DNA of 64,000 bases from Epiperipatus broadwayi. Its lineage: Eukaryota > Onychophora > Udeonychophora > Euonychophora > Peripatidae. The notes below the pieces were generated by a model that had not been told where the DNA came from, did no database searches, and saw only the letters and a program-made list of their open reading frames with translations. Both the position numbers and the translations under genes were made by a program. The stretch covers positions 4,226,055 to 4,290,054 of the forward strand of contig JAQFVV010012476.1 of NCBI GenBank assembly GCA_028023455.1, given 5' to 3'. This document shows, one piece after another, positions 36,056 to 46,739 of this stretch. Within the stretch, counting starts at the first letter, position 1, and each line of letters starts with the position of its first letter.

Positions 36056-36640
36056 AAAAACATTGATTGGTTTTATGATCTTGCCACTATTTATAAAATG
36101 TTGCAGAACAGCCTTACATGAAAGTTTTCTAAAGGTTTTATATTATGCTGACAGAGTGTCCAAGTTTCACATCTATACAATCAAATGAGGTAAAATAATA
36201 TCTCTATATACATCTAATGTGGTTATTTCATTACAATGAAATATTGTATTTTTAAACTTTTGTTAAACAGCATATTGAAGTCTGTGTTGGATCTCAACAT
36301 CTAAGCCCATCTTTCTACTTATAAAACTATCTAGCTATTTAAACTGGTTACATTCTCAAATCCATCCAAGCTGAGAGTTGATGGGGATTATTCTTACATC
36401 ACTGATGGATAAAGAACTACAGTTCTTTGAACAATAATTAATAAACTGAGATCTTTATAAGTTGCAATCAGAACATTAAGAACATTATGGAAATTGTCTT
36501 TTGAACTGGAAAATATAGAACAATCATCAGCATAAATGTAAATCCAGAATCAAAGAAGTTGAAGATTTGGTTGTTGCTATTATCTGATTCAAATTCAAAA
36601 TTCCACCAGTTATTAAATGAAGGATATAGGATTGTGAGAA
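36056..36640 (-). pseudogene. Third LINE lineage, RT palm-to-thumb remnant
   Basis: The minus strand translates to a broken RT. FIYADDCSIF near 36510-36540 is the YADD catalytic box. KDNFHNVLNVLIATYKDLSL then LIN follow. Next comes a decayed substrate-binding and connection region (ISRKMGLDVEIQHRLQ; D-EI--RI pattern), then DVYRDIILPHLIV and an ETWTL-equivalent. The C-terminal part includes HFINSGKIIKPINV. The YADD box and word order mark it as a lineage distinct from the FADD RTE copies. Stops and frameshifts are frequent. Confidence 0.72.
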
Positions 36641-36869
36641 AGAATGAAATTTTTATAAGTTTATAATATGTTTTTTTTTTCTTTTTACACAGTAGAAACT
36701 GCTTCCAATTGTGGAACAAAACATTCTAAAAGTTGTCTTTTTAAAAATAAAGTGTTTTAAAAGACAATCTCCTATTGGTGATATAGTTTTTGATTTAAAA
36801 ATAACTCTTTTACAAAATGATTGCATCATAATGTTTAATTTGTAAACAAGTTATGAAAATTACATTTTT

Positions 36870-37570
36870 GCTTTACAAATATACCATATTCAGTGATTTG
36901 CCCTCAGGCTAAAATATTCAGCCGATCAGACATTTTCATTTCTATTGACTTCTAAACCACTTACCTCATAGATTTGTCATATTAATAGGATATTGTCAAT
37001 CATGCAAAAAGGTTTATATATTGCTGACATCTTCAGCTTATTTTTTTAATTAATATATAAAGATTGCAGGAGTGGGGAAAGAAAACCTGAAAACCTTAAT
37101 ACACAATTGAAGATAGAGTTAAAGTAACATAGAAAAGATAGTGATTGTAGTGCCATTGTATTGCCTAAAACATACAAATGTACACATATATACTGCAAAA
37201 CTCATGCAGAACATTAAAAACATCTGAGTAAATGTTACTTTATTGTATATTCTTGAAACATATTAATAAAGCATTTGAAAAAGATAAATGTATCTCAGTA
37301 TACATTTCATACTGAGCCGCATTCTTCACTTAACCTAAATTACTATTTCTTAAATAGGTTTTCATATTTTTTTTAGTATTTACCTTCCTACCCTCACACA
37401 TTTGATATCATCTATTTTAGATAAATATATTAATAATTATTACTAATCTCTCTTTAGGCTCATCTATTTTAGATAAATATATTAATAATTATTACTAATC
37501 TCTCTTTAGGCTAGATATTATCATACATTTTTATCCATATAAACTTTAAACCACAGTTAACCTGTTCAGA
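36870..37570 (+). repeat. Family G, copy 1
   Basis: The ordered blocks CAGGCTAAAATATTCAGCCG and ATCAGACATTTTCATTTCT, then GCTGACATCTTCAGCTT, TTTGAAAAAGATAAATGTAT and TAGTATTTACCTTC are shared with 38690-39360. It is old and non-coding, with no clear termini. Confidence 0.6.
37408..37511 (+). repeat. Exact 52-bp tandem duplication
   Basis: The unit starting TCATCTATTTTAGATAAATA occupies 37408-37459 and is repeated without visible change at 37460-37511, inside family G. Confidence 0.95.
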
Positions 37571-37574
37571 TGAC

Positions 37575-37890
37575 ATCCCCCCTTTTTTTTATGAAAAGGC
37601 CCTAGTGAGAAATTCATTTCATTGATCATAATTTTGTTCATTCAAAAAGTTAGTAGAACAAAATATTTCCTATTTGAATTCCAATTTCAAAATTAGAAGT
37701 AATTTAGAGCTAGACATAATTAAGAAAATAAAATAAAATGTAAAGTTACTATTTAAATTTATTAAATTTGAGTATATAAAAAGATGATTTGCTTGTTAAC
37801 TAGTAGAAACTGCTTTTGCTTTGCTATAATTAACTTTTTAGAACTTATTTTCTTAAAAATAAATATTTTAAAATTAAAATCTACATGTAA
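37575..37890. other. AT-rich DNA without recognised features
   Basis: Nothing beyond AT-rich sequence between family G and the family C SINE. Confidence 0.5.
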
Positions 37891-38012
37891 ACATGTAGTT
37901 TTTGTCATGCCTTGGTGGTCGAGAGGTCAGTGACAGCTGCTTTACAAGCAGTTGTGCCGGGTTAGCTCCCGGCTGATACTATGACACATGAGAAAAAAAA
38001 CATGTAGTTTTT
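37891..38012 (+). mobile_element. Family C SINE (short form) with exact target-site duplication
   Basis: ACATGTAGTTTTT occurs at 37891-37903 and 38000-38012. Between them, CTTGGTGGTCGAGAGGTCAG is the A-box region. CTGCTTTACAAGCAG can form an anticodon arm with TAC in the loop, and GGGTTAGCTCCCGG the T-arm. TACTATGACACATGAG and a short A-run follow. The 13-bp duplication and A-tail show LINE-mobilised insertion. The tRNA-like head is complete but the T-arm (GTTAG for GTTCG) is unlike a working tRNA. Confidence 0.92.
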
Positions 38013-38014
38013 TG

Positions 38015-38685
38015 GTTTAAAAGAAATATTTTACAAAAATATTGCATTAACTGACCTTCAATATGTGAACATATTACTGTAATTTACAACTTTTCTTATT
38101 TCATGTTTTTTTTAGATGTATTTAAGGATTAGTTCAGACACTAATGTTCATTTTAAAAAACTTAAAAGTTTAGAATCGCATATTAAAACTTATAATAATG
38201 ATTACCATTAGACATTTCAAATTTGTGATTTTGTTTTTATCATACTAAAGATTATCTTCTAAAGCTTGCTTATGTAGACACATGCCAAGATGAAACAATT
38301 TAAATGTCAATTTTTCTTTTTGAGTTTTTTCAATAACTCTATGGAGTTAATCATAATCAATTGATAAAAAGGTTATGCTGACAAAAAGGTAAAAATTAAG
38401 ATGAATAACAACAGTGATAACATCAGTTATAAAAATAAAAAGGATAATAATATTGTCATCTATCACATGAACCTTTTTGAGCCTGGGAAATTTAAATACT
38501 TATTTTTTTCTTAATGTGATTTAATTTACACTAAGGAAATCAATCCATCACTGAAAATAAAAAGAAAAGCTCCATAAGAAATAAAAAAAACAATTTTATT
38601 AAAACTATTAAGTTTAAATTATTTAAGCATCTAAACTTTTAAGTTCTTTAAAACAAACATTGGTGTTCAGAGTAATTCTTAAGTA
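38015..38685. other. AT-rich DNA without recognised features
   Basis: No assigned repeat or coding sequence. Confidence 0.5.
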
Positions 38686-38689
38686 CCAT

Positions 38690-39545
38690 CTTATAATATT
38701 TTGCTTTAGGCTAAAACAATCGACCAATCAGAAATTGTCATTTTTCTTAATATCAGTATGGTACATGCCATAATGGCCTAAAACATCCATATAATACTGC
38801 CATCTTCAGACTTTTTTAAACTAATAGTTTTATCATCATAATTGTGAAAAAATAAAACTGCACATGGTAATGTAAAATTATAGACAGACTTAAAACAATA
38901 TAGATAAGCTATAGCAACCACAGATAAACACCATAACATCTAAATAGCTATAAATTGCAGCATTAATTCAAGTAATGCCGCAACTGATTTGACTTTATTT
39001 CTGATTAATATATCTGTGACTTCCTTTCTCTTTGTTGCATAGATATTTTTTTTTAGATATATCACTAAAATTCGAATTCCACTACATATTTTTGAATTAT
39101 ATAAATGGAAGTATTTGAAAAAGACAAATGACTTCCAGGATACATTTTATGTTACAATCTTTTTTATTTGTTTTGATTATTTATTAGTATTTATCTTCAT
39201 CAAATTACAGAAATTTGGTTTGCAAGCATCAAACTTTTTACATTCACAACTTTGAAATCATCCACTTCAGAGAAATACATGAATGATTATTATTGATCTT
39301 TATTAGACTTGAGAATATTATAACTTTTATTCATGTGTTTATGACCAGTTAAAAAGCTTATGTATTAATTTTTAACTGGATTTAAAGTTTATACCTGGGT
39401 TTAAAATGCTACGTTAATCTACAATCTAATAAATGATTAGTAGTAATCATTAGTGTATTTATATAAAATGGGTCATATTAAAGTTGTGATCACACAAAAT
39501 TTGGCACTTACAAATCAAATTATAATAATATTGTTTAGAAAAATA
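38690..39545 (+). repeat. Family G, copy 2
   Basis: TTTAGGCTAAAACAATCGAC, ATCAGAAATTGTCATTTTTC, CTGCCATCTTCAGAC, TTTGAAAAAGACAAATGAC and TTAGTATTTATCTTCATC parallel copy 1. It then continues into a tail (TAATAAATGATTAGTAG, TTGGCACTTACAAATCAAAT) that links it to family H pieces at 43.8 and 44.4 kb. G and H may therefore be parts of one long ancient element. Confidence 0.6.
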
Positions 39546-39549
39546 CAAT

Positions 39550-41490
39550 GAAGTCATATGTGTTGGGTCAACTTGAAAGTTCTAATTCAATATTAAATAC
39601 ATCTTAGGTATATTCAGATATATTTTGTTCATATGTTTCAAGTCTTTATGTTGGGGTGGATGTTTTAAATATCTAAAAAAGAAACAGGTTTAAAAGAATT
39701 TTTATATCAAAAATATAAACTGAATTGGTTATCAGATGATGGAAAAGTTTCATTATAAATTTAAATAAAATTTGGAATTAATTATTTATTGTTAACTTTG
39801 GAATGTTATTTAAAGGATTAGTTTATATAAATAAAAAAAGAGAAATGTATTAATTATGGATTAGGATTTAAATTAATGTGGGAAAGATTTAAATATAAAC
39901 AGAGGATTAGTTTTTTTTTAAAAAGGTGTAAGATTTTTAGTTTATGATTTAATATTAATATTTTTTAATATTAATTTTTTTAAAGTTCATGTATAATATA
40001 TAGAAGTAGGTTAAAAAATGTTTCAAATTTAGTTGAGAACTACAAAAACTGAACATGCATAATTAATAAAAAAGTTGAACAGATAATTTTTTTTCTGATA
40101 AATAATAAATATTAAACTATATTGTTCGTTAGGGAGAGCTGATCAATATTTTCAACTGTCATAGTCTTGCAAATAGATACGTTTCTTATATTCAGTATAA
40201 TAAAATAATTTTTTAATAAAAAAACTTTATTGATAATAAACTATATATAAATATCATATGATACAGGTTTAATCCAGTAAGTTGTTTAACTCCAATGAAA
40301 TGTGATTCAAATTTGAAGACTGACATATTCTAATATTACATAATCCTGATAACTAAACTGAAGAAGAGTCCAAATATATATATTTAAAAGTGAAATCTGA
40401 TGGAGGTGTTAATAGCAACAAAGATTTAAGCTATGCAAGAGCATAAATGAGGTAAATTGTTGATTGCCAGGTTTTGATTATGTTGTTCCTGGGTAAAAAT
40501 TTGGGTAAGTATAGATATGAGTTGAACTATTCACTGTTATTTTTAGTGCATTGTACTTGTTATTGCCAAGAATTATTAAACAGCAAGCAAGCCATAAATT
40601 TTTCAATATGGGCATAATTACCGATGCATTATAGGGCTGAAAGTATTTTAAGTATATTTTTAGTCATTGGTTGAGATTGATTGCACACTTATGAAACATG
40701 AATAGGCATACAGATAAGAAGTATGTGCAAGTTTATAAAAGGTGTAGAATTTCTTCTGAATAATAATTGCATAAATCACATGTAAGCTCAAGATTGGCTG
40801 GAATTGTATCCTGTAATAAATTAAAAAAGAAATTTCAATCATGATTGAAAAGCACAAAGATTTTGGAACTTGGTTAGAGTCTTAGCAATTGGCAGGGATA
40901 TCCATAGATGTCTGGAAGGATAAGTCATCTTATTTAAAGCTTTAAATGATATGCCAATGAGAGATCATATGTTCTTCTGGTTAATATATCAGTATGCTCA
41001 ATGGCATAATCTGTGATTATTTAATACTTATAAAAGCAAAATATCTTTTAAATTTAATTTAAAACATAAAATTGATAAAACATTTGAATAAGTAAAAAAT
41101 TTCCCATTAAATAATATTTCCATCAATCAGTATATTTCTTCATAAATATGTTTTTCTAGTAGTTTATATTTCAGTTTTTATTAATTAAATAAAGTTTTGA
41201 ATTAATTTTTGATATAATCCACTTCGAGTTGTCTTCATGCTTTTAATCATGTATTCTCCATTTTTATATTTTATGAATAAAATGCATAACAAGTCATAAA
41301 AATTAAAGCAAATTACTTTTTGAATTTTTTTCTTTTAATTTTTTTATATTTATTTTTAGTGTATATGCTATAATCGATAGTTCGAAACACATGCCTACAG
41401 ATTGAGATTGATAAAGCATTATGAAAATAGAGTATATATATATTATAATCTTATGGCTGGCTCAATGTTTATCAAGCTCTATTTAAATGG
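39550..41490. other. AT-rich DNA without recognised genes
   Basis: A moderately GC-richer patch at 40380-40990 has no identifiable coding or RNA content. The minus-strand frame at 40660-40857 looks like chance. No repeat identity was found. Confidence 0.4.
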
Positions 41491-41494
41491 TCAA

Positions 41495-41762
41495 TTATAT
41501 CATCATCATCAACCATTATCAATCCACTGCAAAATGAAGGTCTCTCCAAGTTTAATCCATCTTCTCCGATCTTTAGCTTCTCTTCTCCACATCATCCCTG
41601 CACACTTTCTTATTTTATTCATCCATCTCATATGTGGTCTCTTTCTGGGTCTTTTACAATCTCTTGGAATCCAGTTTAAAATTTCAATTGTCCCATCTAT
41701 TATCATCTCTTCTAGCAATATGTCCAGCCCAACTCCACTTCAATCTTTTAATTTTTTCAATA
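41495..41762 (-). pseudogene. 3'-terminal fragment of an RTE-clade LINE
   Basis: The minus strand encodes the C-terminal RTE segment: ILNWIPRDCKRPRKRPHMRW, then WMNKIRKCAG, MMWRREAKDRRRWIKLGE and LQWIDNG at the end. A TGATGATGATGATA tail follows. It is closer to the copy at 263-1975 than the one at 30.9 kb. Only the last 265 bp or so is present. Confidence 0.93.
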
Positions 41763-41764
41763 TA

Positions 41765-42875
41765 TAAATATTTTAATTTTTAATTGATAATAATTAAATA
41801 TATTAAACACATGTATTATATCACTGGTGAGTTATCATGATTGCTAAATTATATTATAAATTTAAGTAAATTTCATCAATACATCTCCTGAAAGTGATAA
41901 TAAATTGTGATGTTCAAGATGTGTGCTAATTCACTGCAGATTGTGTATGAGACTTTTAATATGAAGTCTGTCAGATGGATTAATTTTAATAGTGACAAAA
42001 TGTTATGATTAAATTAAAAGTATATAAATATTTAGTATTTTGTTATTAAATAATTATCATTAAAAGACTTAAAATTATAGCTATTCTAAATTAATCTTTA
42101 TAATTAATTATCCAGCATATTTTTATTACAATTTAAAATAGTTTTGAACAGCTTAATTAGTTATCATTTATGTTTACAGATGGATAATTATTAATTGTAT
42201 GTTAATGTATACACATACAACAATTTAATTGGTCTGTTAATTTTTACAATCGTCTCTGGTAAAAGTTGATAAATAGGCTAACATAGATTTTTATAGGGGA
42301 CAATGGGAAAACTGGGAGAACATGAAAACAAAATGGAAAAACTGAATTAAGAACTGAAAATTAAGGGCAGGCTAAAAATTATTAAAAAAATAAAGTTTGA
42401 TTTGAATTGGGAATTACGTTATTACAGTCAATTTAAGAAAATAATAGTCTATACCTGTCTAAACAATATAAATGAAGATACTAAATTATCAAAGTTTACA
42501 AGACTTTTAATATGAACTATTCTCTACATTGCCTTAAAACGTACATTGGGACAAAACTAAATACACCATCTTGTAACTTCCGGTGGCACTTGGAGTTGAC
42601 ACATTTATAAAGTGAGTTGTAGAATCTCACTAAAAATGAATTAAATGTCAACTTAATTTTTGATATATTAATTATTGTGGTAATCACATTGTGAATCAGA
42701 TTTATAATGTGCTAATTATAAAACAATGCCGTTAACCAATAAAATTACAAAATCCATATACACGATAAAGCTAAGAAGCAATGTTTATCTTTAACTTCAC
42801 TAATTTCCAAAATACCGAAGTGTTGACAGTTACAGAAGAAAACTACTATTGTTTATAGCTCCAGAAACATATTAG
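41765..42875. other. AT-rich DNA without recognised features
   Basis: Nothing recognisable. Confidence 0.5.
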
Positions 42876-42879
42876 AAGA

Positions 42880-42945
42880 AGAGGAAAAAAGAAGAAGAAG
42901 AAGAAGAAGAAAAAGAAGAAGAAGAAGAACAACAACAACAACAGA
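42880..42945 (+). repeat. (AAG)n followed by (AAC)n microsatellite
   Basis: About 50 bp of AAG/AGA units with small interruptions pass into five AAC units. Confidence 0.93.
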
Positions 42946-43004
42946 CAATTTATTTATATTATATATATGCTGTTAACTTTTCTTAGACAAGTTGTAATTA
43001 AATT

Positions 43005-43713
43005 AGGAATGCTAAATAAAAAGGTTTAAATGTAAAAATTTATTATAATCTTATACTAAGCAGCTTTCGATATCTTGATCTTGATATCATATTCATGGCA
43101 ATGATTAGTGGACAGAAGGGTAGTAGGTATATAAATTTATGTAAATGTATTCTAATGAGTTAAATCAATTCCTGGATATCACTCCCTTATATTCTTAAAG
43201 TCTCCAGAAATATAAATAAAATATGCTCAGATTCATATAAAATCAGCCTTCATACTCCACCCTCTATAAACAGGTTGATCAATAACTTCAGAGATATACT
43301 TCACACTAAACATACCCTCCATGTTGTTTCCAAGATTTCCTGCTTTCAAACTGGATATTTTGCAGTCTGCTGTGGAAAATCATGTGCTAGCCTTGCATCA
43401 AAGTCAAACCTACATCGACAAGCATTGTGTGCAATGAATGAAATAATTCTAATACATAATAACAGGTGGGTGGCACATCACTAATAATTCAAACTATATA
43501 AACAAAAAAAATTATTGCTTTCCTCTGTCTAAAAAGTGGGGGATTTAATACATTTTACATATTTACATAAATTTACATCATATTTATGCCTATCATGCTT
43601 TTGTCCAACCATTCATTGCTATGAATATGTTATTAAGATCAAGATATCAAAAGTGGTTTAGCATAAGATTGGAACAAACATTTACATTCAAACTTTTCTT
43701 ATTTAGCATTCCT
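43005..43713. mobile_element. Element with terminal inverted repeats of about 145 bp
   Basis: The left arm begins AGGAATGCTAAATAAAAAGG at 43005. The right arm ends TTATTTAGCATTCCT at 43713. Matching blocks include GATATCTTGATCTT against AAGATCAAGATATC and CATATTCATGGCAATGA against TCATTGCTATGAATATG, about 80% identity. The core of about 400 bp is less AT-biased. It carries a 69-codon plus-strand frame (43275-43484; CFQTGYFAVCCGKSCAS region) of unknown kind. This may be a non-autonomous DNA transposon; I could not identify target duplication. Confidence 0.65.
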
Positions 43714-43779
43714 AGAGCATAATTGCATTATGATATATGTAAATACCAGATATTCTACACTTATAATTTTGACACTATC

Positions 43780-44025
43780 ATAGCTGAGCTAAGAATGATG
43801 TAATAATCCCTGATTTATTACATGATTAATAATAATTATTAATGCATTTATCCAAGGAATGCAGATAATTTGATATTTGTAAATCAAATTGTATTAATTT
43901 GTTATTGATTAATTCTGAACAGGTAAAGATCTGTATAAGAGATTATAACTTAGGACAATTGAAGGATGCTTGTTCAGTATGTAATGCATCTTGAAGGTCA
44001 TATGACATTTTCAGATGTCTTTATA
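43780..44025 (+). repeat. Family G/H fragment
   Basis: GAGCTAAGAATGATGTAATA, ATGATTAATAATAATTATTA, TATTTGTAAATCAAATTGTA and AGAGATTATAACTTAGGACA appear in the family order. It passes into a family E-related element at about 44020. Confidence 0.5.
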
Positions 44026-44240
44026 ATAGGAATTGTGGACTTAATCAGTGAAGTATTTAATAGCTTCATGCTCTCAGATCTAACCACTTCAGCTTCACCT
44101 ATTTATATAGAAAGTAGGTTGAAGTAAAGAAGAGTTCCCCTCTTTTCTTCCAATGTGTAAGCTTGTGGTTAAGACCTGTAGAGGTCCCTACCTTGGCATT
44201 TTCAACCACACATGATTTAGGTTTATTGCTTTAGAAATAT
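44020..44240 (+). mobile_element. Family E-related element, longer form
   Basis: It is a close match to 22725-22955: ATAGGAATTGTGGACTTAAT, TCAGATCTAACCACTTCAGC, TTCCCCTCTTTTCTTCCAAT, the AGCTTGTGGTTAAGACCTGT centre and TTTAGGTTTATTGCTTTAG. The right terminal repeat is missing. Confidence 0.8.
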
Positions 44241-44379
44241 GTTTTAAGAAATTTATAGTGTAATGAAAAATTTAAGTATATCTAAAATACCTATTGCACA
44301 TAAAAAGAGGGATGAAGTTGAGTTTTACCATGTGTTTTGTTTAATTAAAAAGCAAATATACCAATCTTTAAATGGCTTT

Positions 44380-44640
44380 AAAACTTATATCTGAGCTAAG
44401 AATATTATGATAATCTTTAGCCTAATAAATGACTAGAATTTATTTATTAATGTATTTACCTAAAGTCATTGGTGTCAAGTGGTAAACACAGACACTTTGG
44501 CACCTGTAAATAGAATTGCAATAATTTGATAAATATTGAAAAAATCAAAAAGAGATTGTGATCTGGCACAGCAGAGTGTTTCAGCATGGGTTAAATCTTG
44601 GAGGTCATTGATCATATTCATATAACTTTATTTAAATGGT
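44380..44640 (+). repeat. Family G/H fragment
   Basis: GAGCTAAGAATATTATGATA, GGCACCTGTAAATAGAATTG, AGAGATTGTGATCTGGCACA and TTTCAGCATGGGTTAAATCT follow the same order as the preceding fragment, about 580 bp downstream of it. Confidence 0.5.
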
Positions 44641-44747
44641 TTAAAAATGTGTGGTACAGTGGACTTTTTAAGTGTACCTAAACAAAGTGATACTTTGGTG
44701 GAAAAACAGTGCAACCTGCCATTATTTATAATAAAAGCTTTTCCATG

Positions 44748-45825
44748 TATAAGTAATTACCATCACATGACCACTATCTTCCATGCTTGCTCATAACTGT
44801 TGTTATAATAGCCAAAACTCTCTCCGTACAGTAGTGCCACTCTAAGCAAGACAGAGTAATCAATGGATGCCAGAAGGCTTGTGCTAAAATCCCCATCTAG
44901 TGCCTACTCATCCAATATCCTCAAACTAGTTTCTGGCTTATGGCCTTCATCAGTGAGGAGCCTTGGATCTGAGAGCACTGCACCCAGATCTTAGGATCTA
45001 ATGCAACCCTCCAGCAGCCACCTTTTAACTCTATATAACAACCAAACTATGAGAACAAAATTGAAAATACATAGATATTTTCCATCTAAGCTCAATAGCT
45101 CAAATAGTTTAGTAGTTATATAGAGTTAAAAGGTGGCTGCTAGAGGGTTGCATTAGATCCTAAGATCTAGGTGCAGTGCTCTCAGATCCAAGGCTCGTCA
45201 TAAGCCAGAAACTAGTTTGGGGATATTCGATGAGTAGGCACTAGATAGGGATTTTATGCACAAGCCTTCTGGCATACATTGATTACTCTGTCCTGCTTAG
45301 AGTGGCACTACTGTATGGAGAGAGTTTTGCCTATTATAACAACAGTTATGAGCAAGCATGGAAGATAGTGATCATGTGATGTTTTAAGGTTTAATACCAA
45401 TTCTGCCTTACAGGAAGGTGGTGGCTATGGTTGTAAAAGAGCCACCAAAATGCATGGGTGCTGAACTGAGTTCAGACCCATATGACTATTTGAGCTATTG
45501 AGCTTAGATTGGAAATATCTGTGTGTTTTCAATTTTGTTCTCATAGTTTAGTAGTTATATAGAGTTAAAAGGTGGCTGCTAGAGGGTTGCATTAGATGCA
45601 TTAGATCTTAAGATCTAGGTACAGTGCTCTCAGATCCAAGGCTTCTCACTGATGAAGGTCATAAGCCAGAAACTAGTTTGGGGATATTGGATGAGGGATT
45701 TTATGCACAAGCCTTCTGGCATCCATTGATTACTCTGTCTTGCTTAGAGTGGCACTACTGTATGGAGAGAGTTTTGCCTATTATAAGTAATTACCATGTT
45801 GTTGCCTATTATAAGTAATTACCAT
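44748..45825. mobile_element. Family D compound palindrome flanked by direct repeats
   Basis: Three blocks share one sequence. Block A (44761-45110) is in one orientation; blocks B (45115-45392) and C (45480-45781) are its reverse complement. A and B pair over about 270 bp, with tips CATCACATGACCACTATC and GATAGTGATCATGTGATG. A and C pair over about 300 bp, including the AACTATGAGAACAAAATTG interior that B lacks. The 16-mer TATAAGTAATTACCAT flanks the whole at 44748-44763 and 45782-45797, and again at 45810-45825. No protein is encoded. It resembles a fold-back element, possibly enlarged by nested or rearranged copies. Confidence 0.85.
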
Positions 45826-45829
45826 GTTG

Positions 45830-46125
45830 AAAAGCAATTAAAAAGACACAAATGAATGATTAAAAAAACATAGATATATCTAAAGTATCAAAAGACTGCA
45901 AATGAATAATTAGAAAAGAAAAAAAATAGATGCATCTACATTAGCAAACAATGTATGCACCAATGAACATATGTTTAGGTGAGAAAAGACAAAATATTGG
46001 ATAGGGAGAAAAGGTAGAAAGAAGAAAATTTGAGGAAGTTGTTCATGTGACAAAGGCAAATAATATCATAAGTCAACCTAGTGTGGTTTCCATAATACAT
46101 GGAAGTTATCTGTTGTCTTTACCCT
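45830..46125. other. AT-rich DNA without recognised features
   Basis: Nothing recognisable. Two short similar segments with AAAAAGACACAAATGAATGA and AAAAGACTGCAAATGAATAA suggest a small decayed tandem repeat. Confidence 0.4.
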
Positions 46126-46127
46126 TA

Positions 46128-46495
46128 GAAAAAAGTACTATGACTCTCGTAGATAATTATATAAAATTTCTACAAACTGTTGCCTTTGACAGAATAACAT
46201 AGTGAGTTAAAGCAGCACCTTCAATTCAATATTTCCAACACTAAACATCCAGATCTGTTTTCCAGCTAGTGTTGTTATTGATGAGGCAAACAACGTCCGA
46301 AAAATAATAACACTCCAAATGTTATCTTCTGCGAGCTATTACTGACAGTTGAATGTATTTGAAAAGTTTAAATAATTTGAATTTTTTTAAAAAAATATTA
46401 GAATAATTAATATTAGATAATGGAAATAGTCCAATATATAATTACAGTAATACTAAATACCATTATTACAAACTTGCAAACAAACATTCATCAAA
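46128..46495 (+). mobile_element. Family B SINE, diverged full-length copy
   Basis: It reads from the leader (ATATAAAATTTCTACAAACT, GTTGCCTTTGACAGAATAAC) through a decayed tRNA-like head and the GAGCTATTACTGACAGTTGA block. It ends AATATTAGATAATGGAAATA. The A box is badly damaged. Confidence 0.65.
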
Positions 46496-46527
46496 TTGTT
46501 CATAGCTAAAAAAATGTAATAGCCAAA

Positions 46528-46733
46528 CGTTGTTAGAAGAGAGGTCAGCGCAGCCGCTTTGCAATCAAACAGTTGATTGCAGACGGTTGTTGCGAGTTCG
46601 CCTCTCGGCCGATGCTATGTTAGACGAGAGGTCAGCGCAGCAGCCTTGCAAGCAAATAGTTGGTTGCAAACGGTTGTTGCGGGTTCGACTCTCGGCCGAT
46701 GCTATGACATATGGAAAAAAAAAAAAATTAAAT
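46528..46733 (+). mobile_element. Dimeric family C SINE (two tRNA-like units)
   Basis: Unit 1 (46528-46619) and unit 2 (46620-46733) each contain GAGAGGTCAGCGCAGC, a GGTTGTTGCGRGTTCG T-arm region and CTCTCGGCCGATGCTATG. Only unit 2 has the ACATATGG plus A13 tail. The units are about 85% identical. The flanks carry AATAGCCAA before and AATAGTCAA after, probably the target-site duplication, so the dimer probably moved as one piece. Confidence 0.85.
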
Positions 46734-46739
46734 AGTCAA

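Noticed and set aside
37904-37999. Functional tRNA gene inside family C
   Set aside because: The T-arm and acceptor stem are not tRNA-like, and target duplications and an A-tail show it is a SINE insertion.
41402-41767. 121-codon plus-strand frame
   Set aside because: It mostly lies antisense to the RTE fragment, whose minus-strand protein is clearly recognisable.
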